Source of the DNA: Dactylis glomerata
Lineage: Eukaryota > Streptophyta > Magnoliopsida > Poales > Poaceae
Assembly: GCA_007115705.1 (NCBI GenBank)
Contig: QXEO01000247.1
Span: 16,313,319 to 16,377,318, forward strand
DNA: 64,000 nt
Direction: 5' to 3'
The position numbers and the translations under genes are program-made. The notes beneath the pieces are model-generated. The model was not told where the DNA came from and did no database searches. It worked only from the letters and a program-made list of their open reading frames with translations. Below, in pieces: positions 43,101-56,017 of this stretch (positions within the stretch are counted from its first letter, which is position 1; each line of letters opens with the position of its first letter).

Positions 43101-46100
43101 AATGCGGGCAATCTTGGAGAAATATTTCTCACCTCGAGGGTCTCAGAGAAATGTTGTTGCGCGTGTCTCGCGGATTTGGGTGAACAAGGATAGAGAACTA
43201 TACGAATTGGGATTGGTTCACCAACAGGTACCTTCTAAACATTGAGGTTGATCCCTCAATATTTACCTACACATGAAATCCATGCAGTAAGGCTGACTGC
43301 TCTCATTTAATTATTTTCTCCAGTATTTACTCAGCCTTCAAATAAATGAAAAATATAACAATATTTAACCTGAAAACTCACTTACTTATCTATCAATGTT
43401 TACTCAGCTTCCTCCTGCACTTTACTTGACCAACTTTACCTTCCAGTATATTGCAGCATCACTTGCTAATTGGTCATTTACATTCTTCTGGCAAGGCCAT
43501 TATCACCTGCACATAAAAAGCATGCAATTATCTCGGTATGTTCATCTCTTTTTCTTAGTTGATTGTATATTCTAGATTTTTTTTCAACGTAGCACAATTT
43601 GCAGTAAGTTTCAGCTTATCCTGCCAGTAATTAATAAAAGAGCTATTAATTGTTCACAATGAATGTGCACTAAGGGTTATTCCACAAGTTGGTGATGCAG
43701 CGCTGTGTACTCACATTGTGTGTGTGCGGTCGACGGGCAGCGGCCGACGAGGGCATGAAAAGTTGGTGGTTCTGCTCGCATGGTCTCGCCCTGTCTTATT
43801 CAGCAGGCAGCAGGTGCTCGGATGTATGGACCAATCTAGGTATGCACCCTTCAGCTGGAACCAACCTTCAGCTTCTGATACTATGTGTTTCTTGAGTTTT
43901 CCACATGCTTTGTTGCGCGGTTCCTGCTTTACTTCTTTGTTCATTGAATTTGTCTTCCTGAAGGTGTCCATTTGAAGTAATGGTGTCGCTGTCTCCTGCT
44001 CTAAACAGTGGGCAGGAATAGCAAGAGACTGGTTCTCTGTCGGCATTGCACAAGAAGGTCAGGGGTGCAGGCTTTATTCTCGAGTACATGTCGCTGCTAG
44101 CAAATGTTGGTATCCTACTCCAGCCGGTTGATGCATGAATGTCTCTGGCCGGTTTGGTCAGTGAAAAGATCTGTAATAGCGTCGTTGTCTTAGTTTGCTG
44201 CATGATCATAATAATTTGCTTGGTATGGTGCTATACTTCAACATATTGTGGTTACATTTCACAGTGACGAAACATATCTCCTTAGAGCTATTTTTTTCTT
44301 CGATAACAAATTAATCACTCAGTTTTTGATTTTTTTAGCTTTTTACTCACTAAACTGTTTACTATGTAGTTAATGAGTTGTAGGCTGCATTTGAGCCAGT
44401 AAGGGGTTATGGCATGTTTGTCCTCCTGAACCAATGGATATGCCTAGGAATCTTAGGCATCGACTTCTTGGCTCCAAAAATAATTGCATTGTTTGTGGGT
44501 AAATTCGTGTAGCACATCGTATGTGCAGTATTATTAGCCAGAGGCTTTGGATTAATTTGTGCGACATGTTGTCTGAGACCTGATCAACTGATAGATCTTC
44601 CAGAATAAGAAATACCTTTATTTTCTGAATATAGGTTCAGATGACAGACAAAATAGCTTAGGTTCAGAATCACCCAGATTTCAGCTAACTCTATACAGAT
44701 TTTGATGGGTTTCAGGCATCAGATGAGCAACTAGCGCCATCTGATGTAATCAATATTTCTCATATTCAGTAGGACATACATCAGTATTCGCTGTGCTGGG
44801 TACACAACCGTAGTAACAAATATTCTTTGCTTTGTATGGAATGTTTCAAAGTGAATAATTTACCAGACAGTAAGTATTAATTTCCATTGTGTTCGTTGTT
44901 TCTCGCTTCATAATTTGAACACCCATAGCTTGACGGCATTGTATAATTAAAGAGCATTGTGTTGTCCCACTTGCCCTGAGCTTTGCCACTGTCTGAAGGG
45001 CAAACCACTGGATATTCCAAATGTCGCGAAATGATAGACAAACGATATATTTGGGTGCATATGAAAAAAGAGCAAGCCCATGTACCTGTGATCTTTAAGT
45101 TGATTCTTCGTGTCGCTAACTGCTTGATTATGTCGAACTGATTTTTTTCTCAGGTAGTACCATCTCTGAACATAATGCAGAGAAAAGAGAAGGAAACTAA
45201 GCGCAAGTCTCAGTACATATGCAAAATTAAAGAATAAGATAAATGCAAGTAAAAAAAACCTTTCGCTTATGTCAAAGAAGGAAGAGGCAGCATGAACGGA
45301 AACAAAGGCAACACCATGTGACTCTGTTTTCTCTTCCTCACTCCACAGAGCGGGTGGACCTGCGGCCATGGTGAGAAGGTCCAGGTGGATCCTCTGATTC
45401 TGTGGTCGCCTTTGCCGAGCAGCCACAGAACAAACAGGGTCGCGGTCGTGGCCACTGTCCCCAAGAATGGCGTAGTGGCGCATCTAGCTCTGGTACCGGA
45501 GCTTCACTGCCACCGGCGGGTGTGCGGCCTGCTTCATTCGAGAGGCAGTGGCAGGATGGATCACAGCTTCTAGCGCTTCGCAACTCCGCCTATCCGCGAC
45601 CGCTTTCCCCCAAGCAACGGCTCCAACGTGGGCACCGGCTCACGGCCTACTACACTGTGCGCGACGGCACGAGCAAGGTCAGAAGGAGATGGCGGTGGTG
45701 ACAAATCGGCAGTGCAGACCATGAGGAGTATTGTAGTGTGCTCGCCTGCGTCGATTGATACTCCTACGGCCAGAATTTGAGGAGGGGAGGCGGTGGCTGT
45801 AGCTTCAATGGAGATGAGAGAAAAGGGGGGGAACGGATGGTCAGTGCCTGAAGTGTTGAGGATGCTTCTAACTCTTCCGTGTGCATGCGTGCTCTATGCC
45901 GCGTGCTCTGCTTCAAGACGCAGCTTTAGGCCGGTGGGGCTATGCGGTTGATATAAAGAAACAGGAATAAGAGATTGTATCGTCTATGCTGTATATTCCG
46001 AGGTGTATGTAATTATTGTTTCTTCACTTAATTAAATACAAATATTAGGATTATAACTCGAACAAAAGGATAGACCATAATCAGTAAAATGATAAGACAA

Positions 46101-46429
46101 ACAACTATTCAACAATGACATGTGTTTTCAAACAGTTATCATAAAATGCTGTCACCACTAAAGAATTCTGATGTTCGGCGTGTGGGCTGTGAAAAGCTCT
46201 CTTAATATTTTGTTGTGCATGGTATAAATTTCACAACAAAGTCTACAATACTTTTGCAATGGGTTATTTCATTTATTTATAAAATTTACTCCATTTTGAT
46301 TGATGGGGTTTTAGTTTTAAATGATTCTTGCATGTAGTCTTCTAGCTATGTCTTACTTCTCCATACAAATCGATTTGAACAATCTGTATTACTACAATCT
46401 TCATTTTAATTAACACAACCTTTTTATCC
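40190..46429. other. Large gene-poor stretch, probably Helitron interior
   Basis: No domain recognised in either strand. AT-rich text alternates with small GC-rich islands (about 43690-43760, 45290-45720), as in Helitrons carrying captured gene fragments; the 3' terminus at 46469 supports this. I could not find the 5' end. Confidence 0.3.
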
Positions 46430-46469
46430 GATGAACGGGCGCGGCGTATCGCCGCGCTAACCTTCCTAG
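46430..46469 (+). mobile_element. Helitron 3' terminus (5' end not located)
   Basis: gcgcggcg-tat-cgccgcgc hairpin (46439-46457), then taacctt, CTAG at 46466-46469 and a T. Same hairpin type as the minus-strand terminus at 14389, so probably the same family. Confidence 0.65.
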
Positions 46470-46768
46470 TCCTTAAAGAGCACTAAGCTCCAGGGAAACT
46501 GAAGCAACGGGAGTGATCCACGGGTCCTTTTCACTGTGAGTCCCGGGATGTAGGCCCCGCGTAGCGTTTTTGTCTTGGTCAAGCGTGTTGCTATGGGGTA
46601 AGTATTTCGTAGGCGGTTCGATGTTGTCTATCGACAGCCATCGCCAGTCTCGCGTTTGACCCCGCCGCTCCCAAATGCCCACACGTTCTTTCCCTCCCGG
46701 AATCGGCGACGGCGCCTTGTTCGATTCCGGTCGCCTCCACAGCAAATCGTCCGCAGCCGCAGCGAGCC

Positions 46769-46964
46769 ATGGCTAGGTTTGAATCCGCGCTGAAGGGGAT
46801 AGAGGTGACGTCAGGGGCATGGAGGAGATGGATCTCACTAGCACAAACTGGCGCTGATACATCCAGCCGGCGACGTGATGGTGTCGCCCTCCTGGTCGCC
46901 ATTCCCTCCCCAGGGGTGGCTTCTTCGAGATCAGATCGATGGGTCCAAGGATCCAAGTCCTCAG
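46769..46964 (+). CDS. Candidate first exon of a host gene cut off by a Copia insertion
   Basis: ATG in a good context (gcgagccATGGCTAGG) after a GC-rich leader (46475-46768). The frame runs 65 codons (MARFESALKGIEVTSGAWRR...) to a consensus donor CCTCAG|gtgagc at 46964/46965. The Copia LTR starts 85 bp further on, i.e. in the putative intron. The rest of the gene is not in the window and I do not recognise the protein. Confidence 0.35.
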
Positions 46965-47049
46965 GTGAGCTCGAAGATACCTGTCGCGCTGCCTCTCCCT
47001 CGGAGCTATTGTGTTCCTGTTGCAGCTACCAGATCGGGAAGACACGCCG

Positions 47050-48748
47050 TGAAGGGAATATGCCCGAGAGGCAATAATAAAGTGGTTATTATCATATTCC
47101 ATGTTTATGATAAATGTTTATTTCTCATGCTAGAATTGTATTAATCGGAAACATTAATACTTGTGTGATTAATAAACTTAAAAAAGGTTCCTAGTAAAGC
47201 CTCTCTTTTATACTAGCTCGTTGATTAACCGATGATCAAGGTTTCCTGATCATGAACATTGGATGTTGTTAATAACGGGGTCATATCATTAGAAGAATGA
47301 TGTGATGAACACTCACACCCATAGTACGAATAGCAATACGATCAAGTCATCAAGTTCATTGCTATATCAAACTCATATGAAATAGTTCTAATCCTCGGAC
47401 CATGAGATCATGTTAATCACTAATACCAGAAGAGTGCTTTGATGATATCAAACGTCACACCGTTATAGGGTGATTATAAAGGTTGATTTGGGTATTCTGA
47501 AAGTATTAGTTGAGGCTCATGGATCAAGAGTGGGATTTGTCCATCCGGATGATGGAAAGATATTCTCTGGGCCCTTCTCGGTGATATTGCATTGGAATCG
47601 CTTACAAGCATGTGACTAGGTCACGGGAATACATTATCACGGAACGAGTAAAGAGACTTGTCGGGAACGAGATCGAACTAGGTATGGTTGATACCAAATG
47701 ATCGGATCTCGGACAAGTAATAATATTGCGAGACAAAAGGAATTAACTATGTTCATTATTGGTTCACACGATCACTAGTTCATCGTTGAGTAAGTGGGAG
47801 TCATAATGGATTTCGAGATCCCGCTGATGATTATTGATCGGAGAGGAGTCTCTATCATGTCCACGTTATTCACGAACCATAGGGTGACACACTTAAGGTT
47901 CGCCGTCGTTTTTGAGTGGATACGATACTCCGATCGAATTACAGGACATCATGAGGGTTGTTTCAGAAAAGCACCAAAACTGTTTCGATATATCGAAATA
48001 ACTTAAGGGGGTATTTGTTAATGTTTGTTAATTGATTGAATTAACAAATATTAAAGAAATAAAAATGTTTTATTAAATCAATTAGTATGAATTTAATTAG
48101 CATGAATGTCATGCAAAATTAAATGGGGGGTTACCTCATATTGATGAGGGGGTTACCACCATGAAGAGGGGGTTACCACAATGAAGAGGACCATGAAGAG
48201 GAGGAGAGCCTCTCCTTGGCCGGCCACCCCCCTTGGGGCTGCCCATCCTCTCCTATAAAAGGCCCCCCTCTCCTCCACGTTCATGCTTGCTTGATCCTTC
48301 CCCTCTCCCGCAAAGTTGCTGCCCCAAATCCGTCTTGGCTTAGCGAAGCTCTGCCGGATTGTTAGTTCGAGTTTCACACACTTGGAGAAGTGAGTGTTGG
48401 AGTGTCCGGCGGATCCCTTCTTCCGCTGCCCCGCTGGACCGAGGGCGTGGAGGAGTCGACGACGAGCTGTACGTGTGACCGAGCACGGGGGCGCTGCCAG
48501 TTGTGGCGCCGTGTACACGATCTCGTGATCGTCAAGTGAACCACTACGTCGACTACATCAAGTGAATGACTACGTCAACTACGTGCGTCTTCCTCGACTC
48601 TCCATCGGCAACGTTTGTGCGGGAACGTAATCCCCACTTCCGGTTTTCGAGGGTCAGTTAATCGTTGCTACCATCTCGTAGAGTTTTCTTGGCTAGTTTT
48701 GTGTTCATGCATAGGAAATTTTTTGTTTTCTATGCTACGAACCCATCA
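47050..48748 (+). repeat. 5' LTR of the Copia element
   Basis: Starts tgaagggaatatgcccg and ends tacgaacccatca one base before the primer site. It contains a TATA box (tcctataaaaggcc, about 48249-48262). The start is inferred from family resemblance because the 3' LTR is not visible. Confidence 0.75.
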
Positions 48749-48749
48749 G

Positions 48750-48762
48750 TGGTATCAGAGCC
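48750..48762 (+). promoter_or_regulatory. Primer binding site, tRNA-Met type
   Basis: TGGTATCAGAGCC, complementary to the 3' end of initiator tRNA-Met, one base after the LTR end. Confidence 0.9.
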
Positions 48763-49325
48763 ATCTCTATGCGTAGTTGGTATGCACGGTTAGAACACAT
48801 GTGGATATGGGCGTTGATGATCATGTTATTGCAATTTTTTGTATTTTGGATCATAGTGGCATAGTGGGATTGAAGCTGCCCGAGACTAACCTTACGTGAC
48901 CTCATTCACGAGACTTGTCCCACACTAGACATGCTTTGGCATATGTGGCTTTGCGGGTGCACGTTTCTCCCACTATAGTTATGATCTATTTTACAAAGAG
49001 TTGTTAATAATATTTTTATCACCGTTGTGGTTACATGTTCGTAGGTAAGAACGGTTCTTCCTAGAAAGCCCCAAACCACGTAAAATATGCAAAACAAATT
49101 AGAAGCGTCTAACTTGTTTTTGCAGGGCATGTGATGTGATATGGTTAAATTGTTTATATTACAAATTTTATGCAATGATCCTTTTTGTAAGTTATAAACA
49201 ACCGGCAGGAGCCATATGGTTGTCTTTTTCATTTTATGGCCTGCGTGCCGAATATATATATCCAAGCGATATATTGTAATGGAGGAAGACAATCAAGGTG
49301 GCGCGCCATGGACCTTGGTGCTACG

Positions 49326-50831
49326 TGATACGTCCAATTTGCATCACTATTTTGTATCATAATTTACTGTTATTCATTGATATATTTCATATTTAGATAT
49401 GATACTTATGTTATTTCCTTTGCTTTCACATGTTTGATGATCGTCGGAGGAGTTGCTGCCAGAGTCAGGATTCTGCTGGAAAAAGGACCATCAAGAGACC
49501 ATATTTTGAAGATCAGGAAAATTCCAGAAAAATACCCAGAAATTATATTTTCCCAGAAGACTCAGGAAGCCAGAAGGATGAGTCGAGAGGAGCCAGGGGG
49601 GCCCCACACGCCAGGGTGGCGCGGCCAGCCCCCTGGCCGCGCGGGCCCTGCGTGAGGCCGCCCTGGCCCACCTCTGGTCTCACCCCTTCACGTACATCAT
49701 CGTCCCCGAAAACCTAAGTCAAGGAGGGGCTCAGAGTTAGACACAGCCGCCTCTGCGGGGCGGAGAACACCAGAGAGAGAAAGCTCTCCGACAGGGAGAA
49801 ATCTACCGGGGAAATTCCTTCCCGGAGAGGGGAGATCGTCGCCATCATCATCACCATCGCACCGGACTTCATCGGGATCATCATCATCATCTCCATCACC
49901 AGCACCTTCATCTTCACCATCACCACGCCATCCCGCTGTAACATCTTGAGTTGGATCTTGTTATATTCATAGGGGAAACTTTCCCGGTGTTGATTACTCT
50001 TGTAGTTGATGCTATTGAGTGGAACCGTTGAGTTAAGGTTTATGTTCAGATTGTTATTTACCATTATTTCACCTCTGATCATGATCCATATGATGTCTTG
50101 TGAGTAGTTCGTTTAGTTCTTGAGGACATGGGAGAAGTCAAGATGTTAGTAGTGAATTATTGCTGAGAAATATTTAATGGTTTGATATTGTTGTGGTGCT
50201 ATTTCACTAGTGGTGTCATGTGAACATCGACTACATGATACTTCACCATTTATGGGCCTAGTGAGATGCATTGTGTATTTGGCTACCGATTGTGGGGTTG
50301 CTGGAGTGACAGAAACCTAAACCTCCGTTGGGAAACCATTGCACTAGGGAGCGTAGGATCTTAGAGTTTAAGGCTGTGGTTAGATTTATCTTAATTACTT
50401 TCTTGTATTTGCGGATGCTTGCAAGGGGTATAATCACAAGTGTGTATTTATCCTAGTAAGGGTAGTGCGCTAGCATAGGTTCACCCCCATAACACCTATC
50501 AAACCAATAAATACTATTGGTTCTATGAAGCGAAAGCTCTTGACAGAAACTCCCGTGTGTCCTCGAGAATGTTTGGTTATTATAAGTACACAACCGGCTT
50601 GTCCTTTGCTAAAGAAAGGATTGGGCCACTTGCTACAATTGTTACTATTGTCTTTTATTTACTCGCACTTTATTTACTCGTATTACCAAATACCCCTGAA
50701 AACCTGTTTGCTAGTATTTACAGTGATTCCTTGATCAAAACTCCTCATCAACACCTTCTGCTCCTCGTTGGGTTCGACACTCTTATTTATCGAAAGTACT
50801 ACGATACACCCCCTATACTTATGGGTCATCA
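49326..50831 (+). repeat. 5' LTR of the Athila-type element
   Basis: 1506 bp, TGATACGTCCAATTTGC...GGGTCATCA. It contains a run of catcatcatc triplets near 49846-49925 that differs in copy number from the 3' LTR. Confidence 0.93.
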
Positions 50832-50842
50832 AGAGTATTTTC

Positions 50843-50860
50843 TGGCGCCGTTGCCGGGGA
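50843..50860 (+). promoter_or_regulatory. Primer binding site, tRNA-Asp
   Basis: TGGCGCCGTTGCCGGGGA matches the complement of the 3' end of plant tRNA-Asp(GUC) exactly over 18 nt. Confidence 0.92.
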
Positions 50861-50951
50861 GTGTAGCGCTATTGAAGAGTGGAATTGGTAAAGGTAACCA
50901 TCACTGTGAGTATTGTTTTTACTTTGTCTTTTATTTTTGTTTTACTCTGCT

Positions 50952-53900
50952 ATGGAGAACTCTCCATTTGGTTTCCTATTTGGAAACACATCTACTACTA
51001 CTGCTGCACATGCGGAGGAACCACCACCGCCACCGCCTGCCGAAATTGATCCTTTTAAAATACGTATGAAAATTGTTGGGCGTATTATGGATAACTGCTA
51101 TTCAGGAGATGGAACTGTCCATCCGGGTGATCACTTATTATTTATACATGAATTATGCGAGTTGTTCAGGTGTGCAGGTATTTCACCAAGCCAGGTTAAG
51201 AAGAAATTATTCTCATTATCATTGAAAGGCAGAGCTGAAGAGTGGTATCGACTACTCCAAGATGGTCCATCTATGGCATGGGAGGATATTGTGCCTCTCT
51301 TTTATTCCAAGTTTTATCCTCCAAGTGAAATTCATAAAGACCGTAACCGGATATATAATTTTTGGCCTCATGATGGAGAGATTATTGCCCAAGCGTGGGG
51401 GAGATTGAAGTTACTAATGCTCAAATGCCCCATTCATGAACTCCCCAATAATATTGTTATTGATAATTTTTATGCGCGGCTTACTCTTCCTGATAAGGAT
51501 TATTTGGATGCTTCTTGCTTTGGATCATTTACTCATATGAAAGAAGATGCTAAGTGGAAACTTCTTGACCGTATACAAGAGAATGCTGAAGGTTGGGAAA
51601 ACGACAAAGGTAGGAAGTCAGGTATAAACTATGATTATGAATGCATTAAATCTTTTATGGGGACCGATGACTTTCATAGTGTTAGCGCTGCTTATGGTCT
51701 TGATTCACAAATACTTGCTAATTGTCTTAAGGCTTTTGCCTCTTATATTGATGTTCCAAAGAAAGATTGGAACAAATATCATGCGCCTTATAAAGACTCT
51801 ATTAGTCAAATCCCTGCAGCAGCTACTGAAGTTTGTACTGTTGATAGCATTGTGCCTGAACCTTATTTTGAGAAGACACCTTTCCCTGCTAAGGTAAAGA
51901 AGTATTCTACTTTGGTAAGTGTGTCTAATAAAAGTACTAAGAAAGCTGCAGAACCTGATGAGCAAATTACTATTAAGTCTCCTGTAGCTATATTGAAGGA
52001 TCTTGTTACTAAAGATGTAGGGGATGAATATATTCTTTTTTGTGAAGATGCTTCTAACATTCTTTCACATCCTAAAAAGCATAGGAAAGCAAGTGTTCCT
52101 GTTATTTCTGTCAGGATTGGAGATCATTGCTATTATGGTTTATGTGATATTGGTGCTAGTGCAAGTGCTATTTCCTTAGAGCTTTACAAAGAAATTATGC
52201 ATGAGATAGGCGCTTGTGAACTTGAAGATATTGATGTGGTTGTTCAGCTTGCTAACAGAGAGACTGTTTGGCCTCTTGGTATTGTTCGAGATGTGGAAGT
52301 TCTATGCGGTAAGACTAAATACCCTACTGATTTTCTAGTACTTGGTAAGGAGGCTAGTAAAACTTGTCCTATTATTTTTGGTAGACCATTTTTGAACACT
52401 TGTGGCGCCGTGATAGATTGTAAGAAGGAGAATTTTTTTACTAAGTTTAATGGAGAGTCTTATGAGTTTAATTTTTCCAAGTTTGCTAAGACTTCTTATG
52501 AAAATGAAACGCCTAATGAAAATTTTCGAGTTGAACAGCTTGCTTCTATTGCTCTTGCTCCTAATAATGCCTTGCAGCAATTCATGGAAGATCACGAAAG
52601 TGATGTTTTCAGCAAGGAAAGAGAAGAGATTGACGATATTCTCCTTCGTCAACCACCATTACTCAAGCATAATCTACCTGTGGAGGATCTTGGTACCACT
52701 TTGCCGCCTAAAGGAGATCCTGTGTTTGAATTGAAGCCTTTGCCTGATAATCTTAAATATGCTTATATTGATGATAAGAAAATATATCCTATTATTATTA
52801 GTTCTAAACTTTCAGGAAAGGAAGAAGAAAGATTATTGGAGATATTGAGGAAACACCGAGGAGCTATGGGATATACTCTTGATGATTTAAAAGGGATTTC
52901 TCCCACTTTATGTCAGCATGCCATTAATATGGAGAAAGATGCGAAGCCAGTTGTGGAGCATCAACGCCGCCTAATTCCCAAGATGAAGGATGTGGTAAGA
53001 AACGAGGTATTAAAACTCCTTGATGCTGGTATTATTTATCCTATTGCTGGTAGTAGATGGGTTAGTCCTGTTCATTGTGTTCCTAAGAAAGGAGGTATGA
53101 CTGTTGTGTCTAATGAGAATAACGAGCTTATTCCTCAAAGGGTAGTAGTTGGTTATAGAATGTGCATTGATTATAGGAAGGTAAACAAAGTTACTAAGAA
53201 AGATCATTACCCTTTACCGTTTATAGATCAAATGCTAGAAAGGTTGTCCAAGAAGACTCATTTTTGTTTCCTTGATGGTTATTCTAGTTTTTCTCAAATT
53301 GCTGTTAAGAAGGATGATCAAGAGAAAACCACTTTTACTTGTCCCTATGGAACTTATGCTTATAGACGCATGCCGTTTGGTTTATGCAATGCTCCTGCTA
53401 CTTTCCAAAGATGCATGTCTGCTATTTTTCATGGCTTTTGTGAAGAAATTGTGGAGGTCTTCATGGATGATTTCTCTGTCTATGGAACTTCTTTTGATAA
53501 TTGTTTGCACAACCTTGATAAAGTTTTGCAGAGGTGCGAAGAAACTAACCTTGTTCTTAATTGGGAGAAATGCCACTTTATGGTAAATGAAGGAATTGTC
53601 CTTGGACATAAAATTTCTGAAAGAGGTATTGAAGTTGACAGAGCAAAAGTGGAGGCAATTGAGAAAATGCCATGTCCCAGAGATGTTAAAGGTATTCGTA
53701 CTATTCTTGGTCATGCTGGTTTTTATATGAGGTTTATTAAGGATTTTTCTAAGATTTCAAAGCCTCTTACCAATCTTCTTCAAAAGGATGTACCATTTGT
53801 CTTTGATGATGATTGTAAGGAAGCTTTTAAAACTCTTAAGAAGGCTTTAACTACTGCTCCTATTGTTCAACCACCTGATTGGAATTTACCTTTTGAAATT

Positions 53901-55679
53901 ATGTGCGATGCTAGTGATTTTGCTGTTGGTGCTGTTCTTGGACAGCGCGTAGATAATAAGTTGAATGTTATTCATTATGCTAGTAAGACTCTTGATGCTG
54001 CTCAGAAGAATTATGCTACTACTGAGAAAGAGTTTCTTGCTGTTGTTTTTGCTTGTGATAAGTTTAGATCTTACATTGTTGATTCTAAAGTTACTATTCA
54101 TACTGATCACGCTGCTATTAGATATCTTATGACTAAGAAGGATGCTAAGCCTAGGCTTATTAGATGGGTGTTGCTTTTACAAGAGTTTGATTTGCATATC
54201 GTAGATAGGAAAGGTGCTGAAAATCCTATGGCTGACAACTTGTCTAGATTGGAAAACATTTCTTTTGATCCTATTCCTGTTAATGATAGTTTTCCAAATG
54301 AACAGTTGGCTGCAATTAATGTAACTTCGCGAGACCTTCCTTTGTATGCTGATTATGCTAACTTCATTGTTTCCAAGTATTTGCCTCCGACCTTTACAGC
54401 TCAGCAAAGAAGAAAATTCTTCTATGATTTGAGGCATTATTTTTGGGATGACCCACATTTATATAAAGAAGGAGTTGATGGTATTATGAGAAGATGCGTA
54501 CCGGAATATGAGCAACAAGAGATATTAAGAAAATGCCATAGCAGTGCTTATGGAGGGCATCATGCTGGAGATAGAACCGCGCAGAAGGTTCTACAATCAG
54601 GTTTTTATTGGCCAACCCTCTTTAAGGATGCCAGAAGGTATGTTTTATCTTGTGATGAATGTCAAAGAGTTGGTAATATTTCTAGACGCAATGAAATGCC
54701 TATGAGTTACACTCTTGTTATTGAACCATTTGATTGTTGGGGGTTTGACTTTATGGGTCCTTTTCCTCCTTCAAAAGGCTATACCCATATACTTGTTGCT
54801 ATTGATTATGTTACTAAATGGGTAGAAGCCATACCTACAAAGAGTGCCGATGGTGAGACTTCGTTAAAAATGCTTAAGGATGTTATTTTTCCTTGGTTCG
54901 GAATGCCTAGATATCTTATGACTGATGGAGGTTCTCATTTTATTCACGGTGGTTTTAGAAAAACTCTTGCTAAATATGATGTCAATCATAGAATTGCTTC
55001 TGCTTATCATCCCCAAACTAGTGGGAAAGTAGAGCTTTCAAATAGGGAGATCAAGTCTATCTTGCAGAAGACTGTCAATAAATCTAGGAAAAACTGGGCT
55101 AGTAAGTTAAACGACGCTTTATGGGCTTATAGAACTGCTTATAAGAATCCCATGGGTATGTCTCCTTATAAGATGGTTTACGGAAAAGCGTGTCACTTGC
55201 CCTTAGAATTAGAACACAAAGCTTTTTGTGCAGTGAGAGAGCTTAACAGAGATTTTAAGCTAGCCGGTAAGAAAAGGTTGTTAGATTTGAGTTCTCTAGA
55301 TGAGTGGAGAAACGAAGCGTATGAGAATGCCAGACTCTTTAAAGAGAAAGTCAAGCAATGGCATGATAAGAGAATTCTTAAGAGAGAGTTTCATGTTGGT
55401 GAGAAAGTTCTTTTGTATAGGTCTCGTCTCAGATTTTTTGCAGGAAAATTACTCTCTAAATGGGAAGGACCATATGTTATTGTGGAAGTGTACCGCTCAG
55501 GTGCTATAAAGATCGCTTCATTGAAAGATGACTCTACACAAGTGGTGAATGGGCAAAGACTCAAGCATTATATTTCTGGAGATTCTTATAATGAAGATGT
55601 TGATGTTATTGAAACGGTTTCTCCGAAAGAATTCATCCAAGACAAACTGCAGGTACCTGCAGAGTTCATTTTCGAATAG
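50952..55679 (+). CDS. Gag-pol polyprotein of the Athila-type element (gag, protease, RT, RNase H, integrase)
   Basis: One open frame of 1575 codons. The start at 50952 (MENSPFGF) is preferred over the in-frame ATG at 50913, because the latter adds only a hydrophobic leader-derived stretch and the related element also starts Met-Glu-Asn. Approximate residues: retrotransposon gag 60-170 ([11 protein letters not shown] at 95); protease DIGAS at 399; RT with [15 protein letters not shown] and FMDD at 837-840; RNase H with catalytic Asp 986 ([12 protein letters not shown]); integrase H2C2 zinc site (His 1196 to Cys 1234), then Asp 1266, Asp 1325 and Glu 1361, a proper D,D(35)E. No CCHC zinc knuckle was seen between gag and protease. 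It makes the particle, copies RNA to DNA and integrates it. All catalytic residues checked are present, so it looks potentially active. Confidence 0.95.
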   Translation: MENSPFGFLFGNTSTTTAAHAEEPPPPPPAEIDPFKIRMKIVGRIMDNCYSGDGTVHPGDHLLFIHELCELFRCAGISPSQVKKKLFSLSLKGRAEEWYRLLQDGPSMAWEDIVPLFYSKFYPPSEIHKDRNRIYNFWPHDGEIIAQAWGRLKLLMLKCPIHELPNNIVIDNFYARLTLPDKDYLDASCFGSFTHMKEDAKWKLLDRIQENAEGWENDKGRKSGINYDYECIKSFMGTDDFHSVSAAYGLDSQILANCLKAFASYIDVPKKDWNKYHAPYKDSISQIPAAATEVCTVDSIVPEPYFEKTPFPAKVKKYSTLVSVSNKSTKKAAEPDEQITIKSPVAILKDLVTKDVGDEYILFCEDASNILSHPKKHRKASVPVISVRIGDHCYYGLCDIGASASAISLELYKEIMHEIGACELEDIDVVVQLANRETVWPLGIVRDVEVLCGKTKYPTDFLVLGKEASKTCPIIFGRPFLNTCGAVIDCKKENFFTKFNGESYEFNFSKFAKTSYENETPNENFRVEQLASIALAPNNALQQFMEDHESDVFSKEREEIDDILLRQPPLLKHNLPVEDLGTTLPPKGDPVFELKPLPDNLKYAYIDDKKIYPIIISSKLSGKEEERLLEILRKHRGAMGYTLDDLKGISPTLCQHAINMEKDAKPVVEHQRRLIPKMKDVVRNEVLKLLDAGIIYPIAGSRWVSPVHCVPKKGGMTVVSNENNELIPQRVVVGYRMCIDYRKVNKVTKKDHYPLPFIDQMLERLSKKTHFCFLDGYSSFSQIAVKKDDQEKTTFTCPYGTYAYRRMPFGLCNAPATFQRCMSAIFHGFCEEIVEVFMDDFSVYGTSFDNCLHNLDKVLQRCEETNLVLNWEKCHFMVNEGIVLGHKISERGIEVDRAKVEAIEKMPCPRDVKGIRTILGHAGFYMRFIKDFSKISKPLTNLLQKDVPFVFDDDCKEAFKTLKKALTTAPIVQPPDWNLPFEIMCDASDFAVGAVLGQRVDNKLNVIHYASKTLDAAQKNYATTEKEFLAVVFACDKFRSYIVDSKVTIHTDHAAIRYLMTKKDAKPRLIRWVLLLQEFDLHIVDRKGAENPMADNLSRLENISFDPIPVNDSFPNEQLAAINVTSRDLPLYADYANFIVSKYLPPTFTAQQRRKFFYDLRHYFWDDPHLYKEGVDGIMRRCVPEYEQQEILRKCHSSAYGGHHAGDRTAQKVLQSGFYWPTLFKDARRYVLSCDECQRVGNISRRNEMPMSYTLVIEPFDCWGFDFMGPFPPSKGYTHILVAIDYVTKWVEAIPTKSADGETSLKMLKDVIFPWFGMPRYLMTDGGSHFIHGGFRKTLAKYDVNHRIASAYHPQTSGKVELSNREIKSILQKTVNKSRKNWASKLNDALWAYRTAYKNPMGMSPYKMVYGKACHLPLELEHKAFCAVRELNRDFKLAGKKRLLDLSSLDEWRNEAYENARLFKEKVKQWHDKRILKREFHVGEKVLLYRSRLRFFAGKLLSKWEGPYVIVEVYRSGAIKIASLKDDSTQVVNGQRLKHYISGDSYNEDVDVIETVSPKEFIQDKLQVPAEFIFE

Positions 55680-56017
55680 GTAACAGATCTAGTCAGAAAA
55701 GTTTCGCGAAAAGTTCTTCCTTTAATATTTTTGCTGTTTTTACTAAATATGAAAAATCACGAGACGAAAAAGGGCAGGAAAAAGAGTCCGTGTGTGTCTC
55801 ACACACAGGTGGCGCGGGCCCACCCCTGGCAGCGCCACCTAGGTGTGAGAACACCCCGGAACTCGTTTCCGTCCCGGTTTCCTCCTGTGACTTCATTTCG
55901 ATGTATAATTTTTGCCTATTTAACCCCCCGGAGTCCCCGAGGTCTGTATATCGTTTTCTCGTCGTGTTTTGTTTCGAGCTATTTCTGTCAGGAGTTGATC
56001 TTTAGCTTGGGGGAGTC

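Noticed and set aside
45290..45720. GC-rich plus frames (for example 45402-45701) resembling a gene
   Set aside because: No domain, no splice support and low complexity; described only as an island within the gene-poor stretch.
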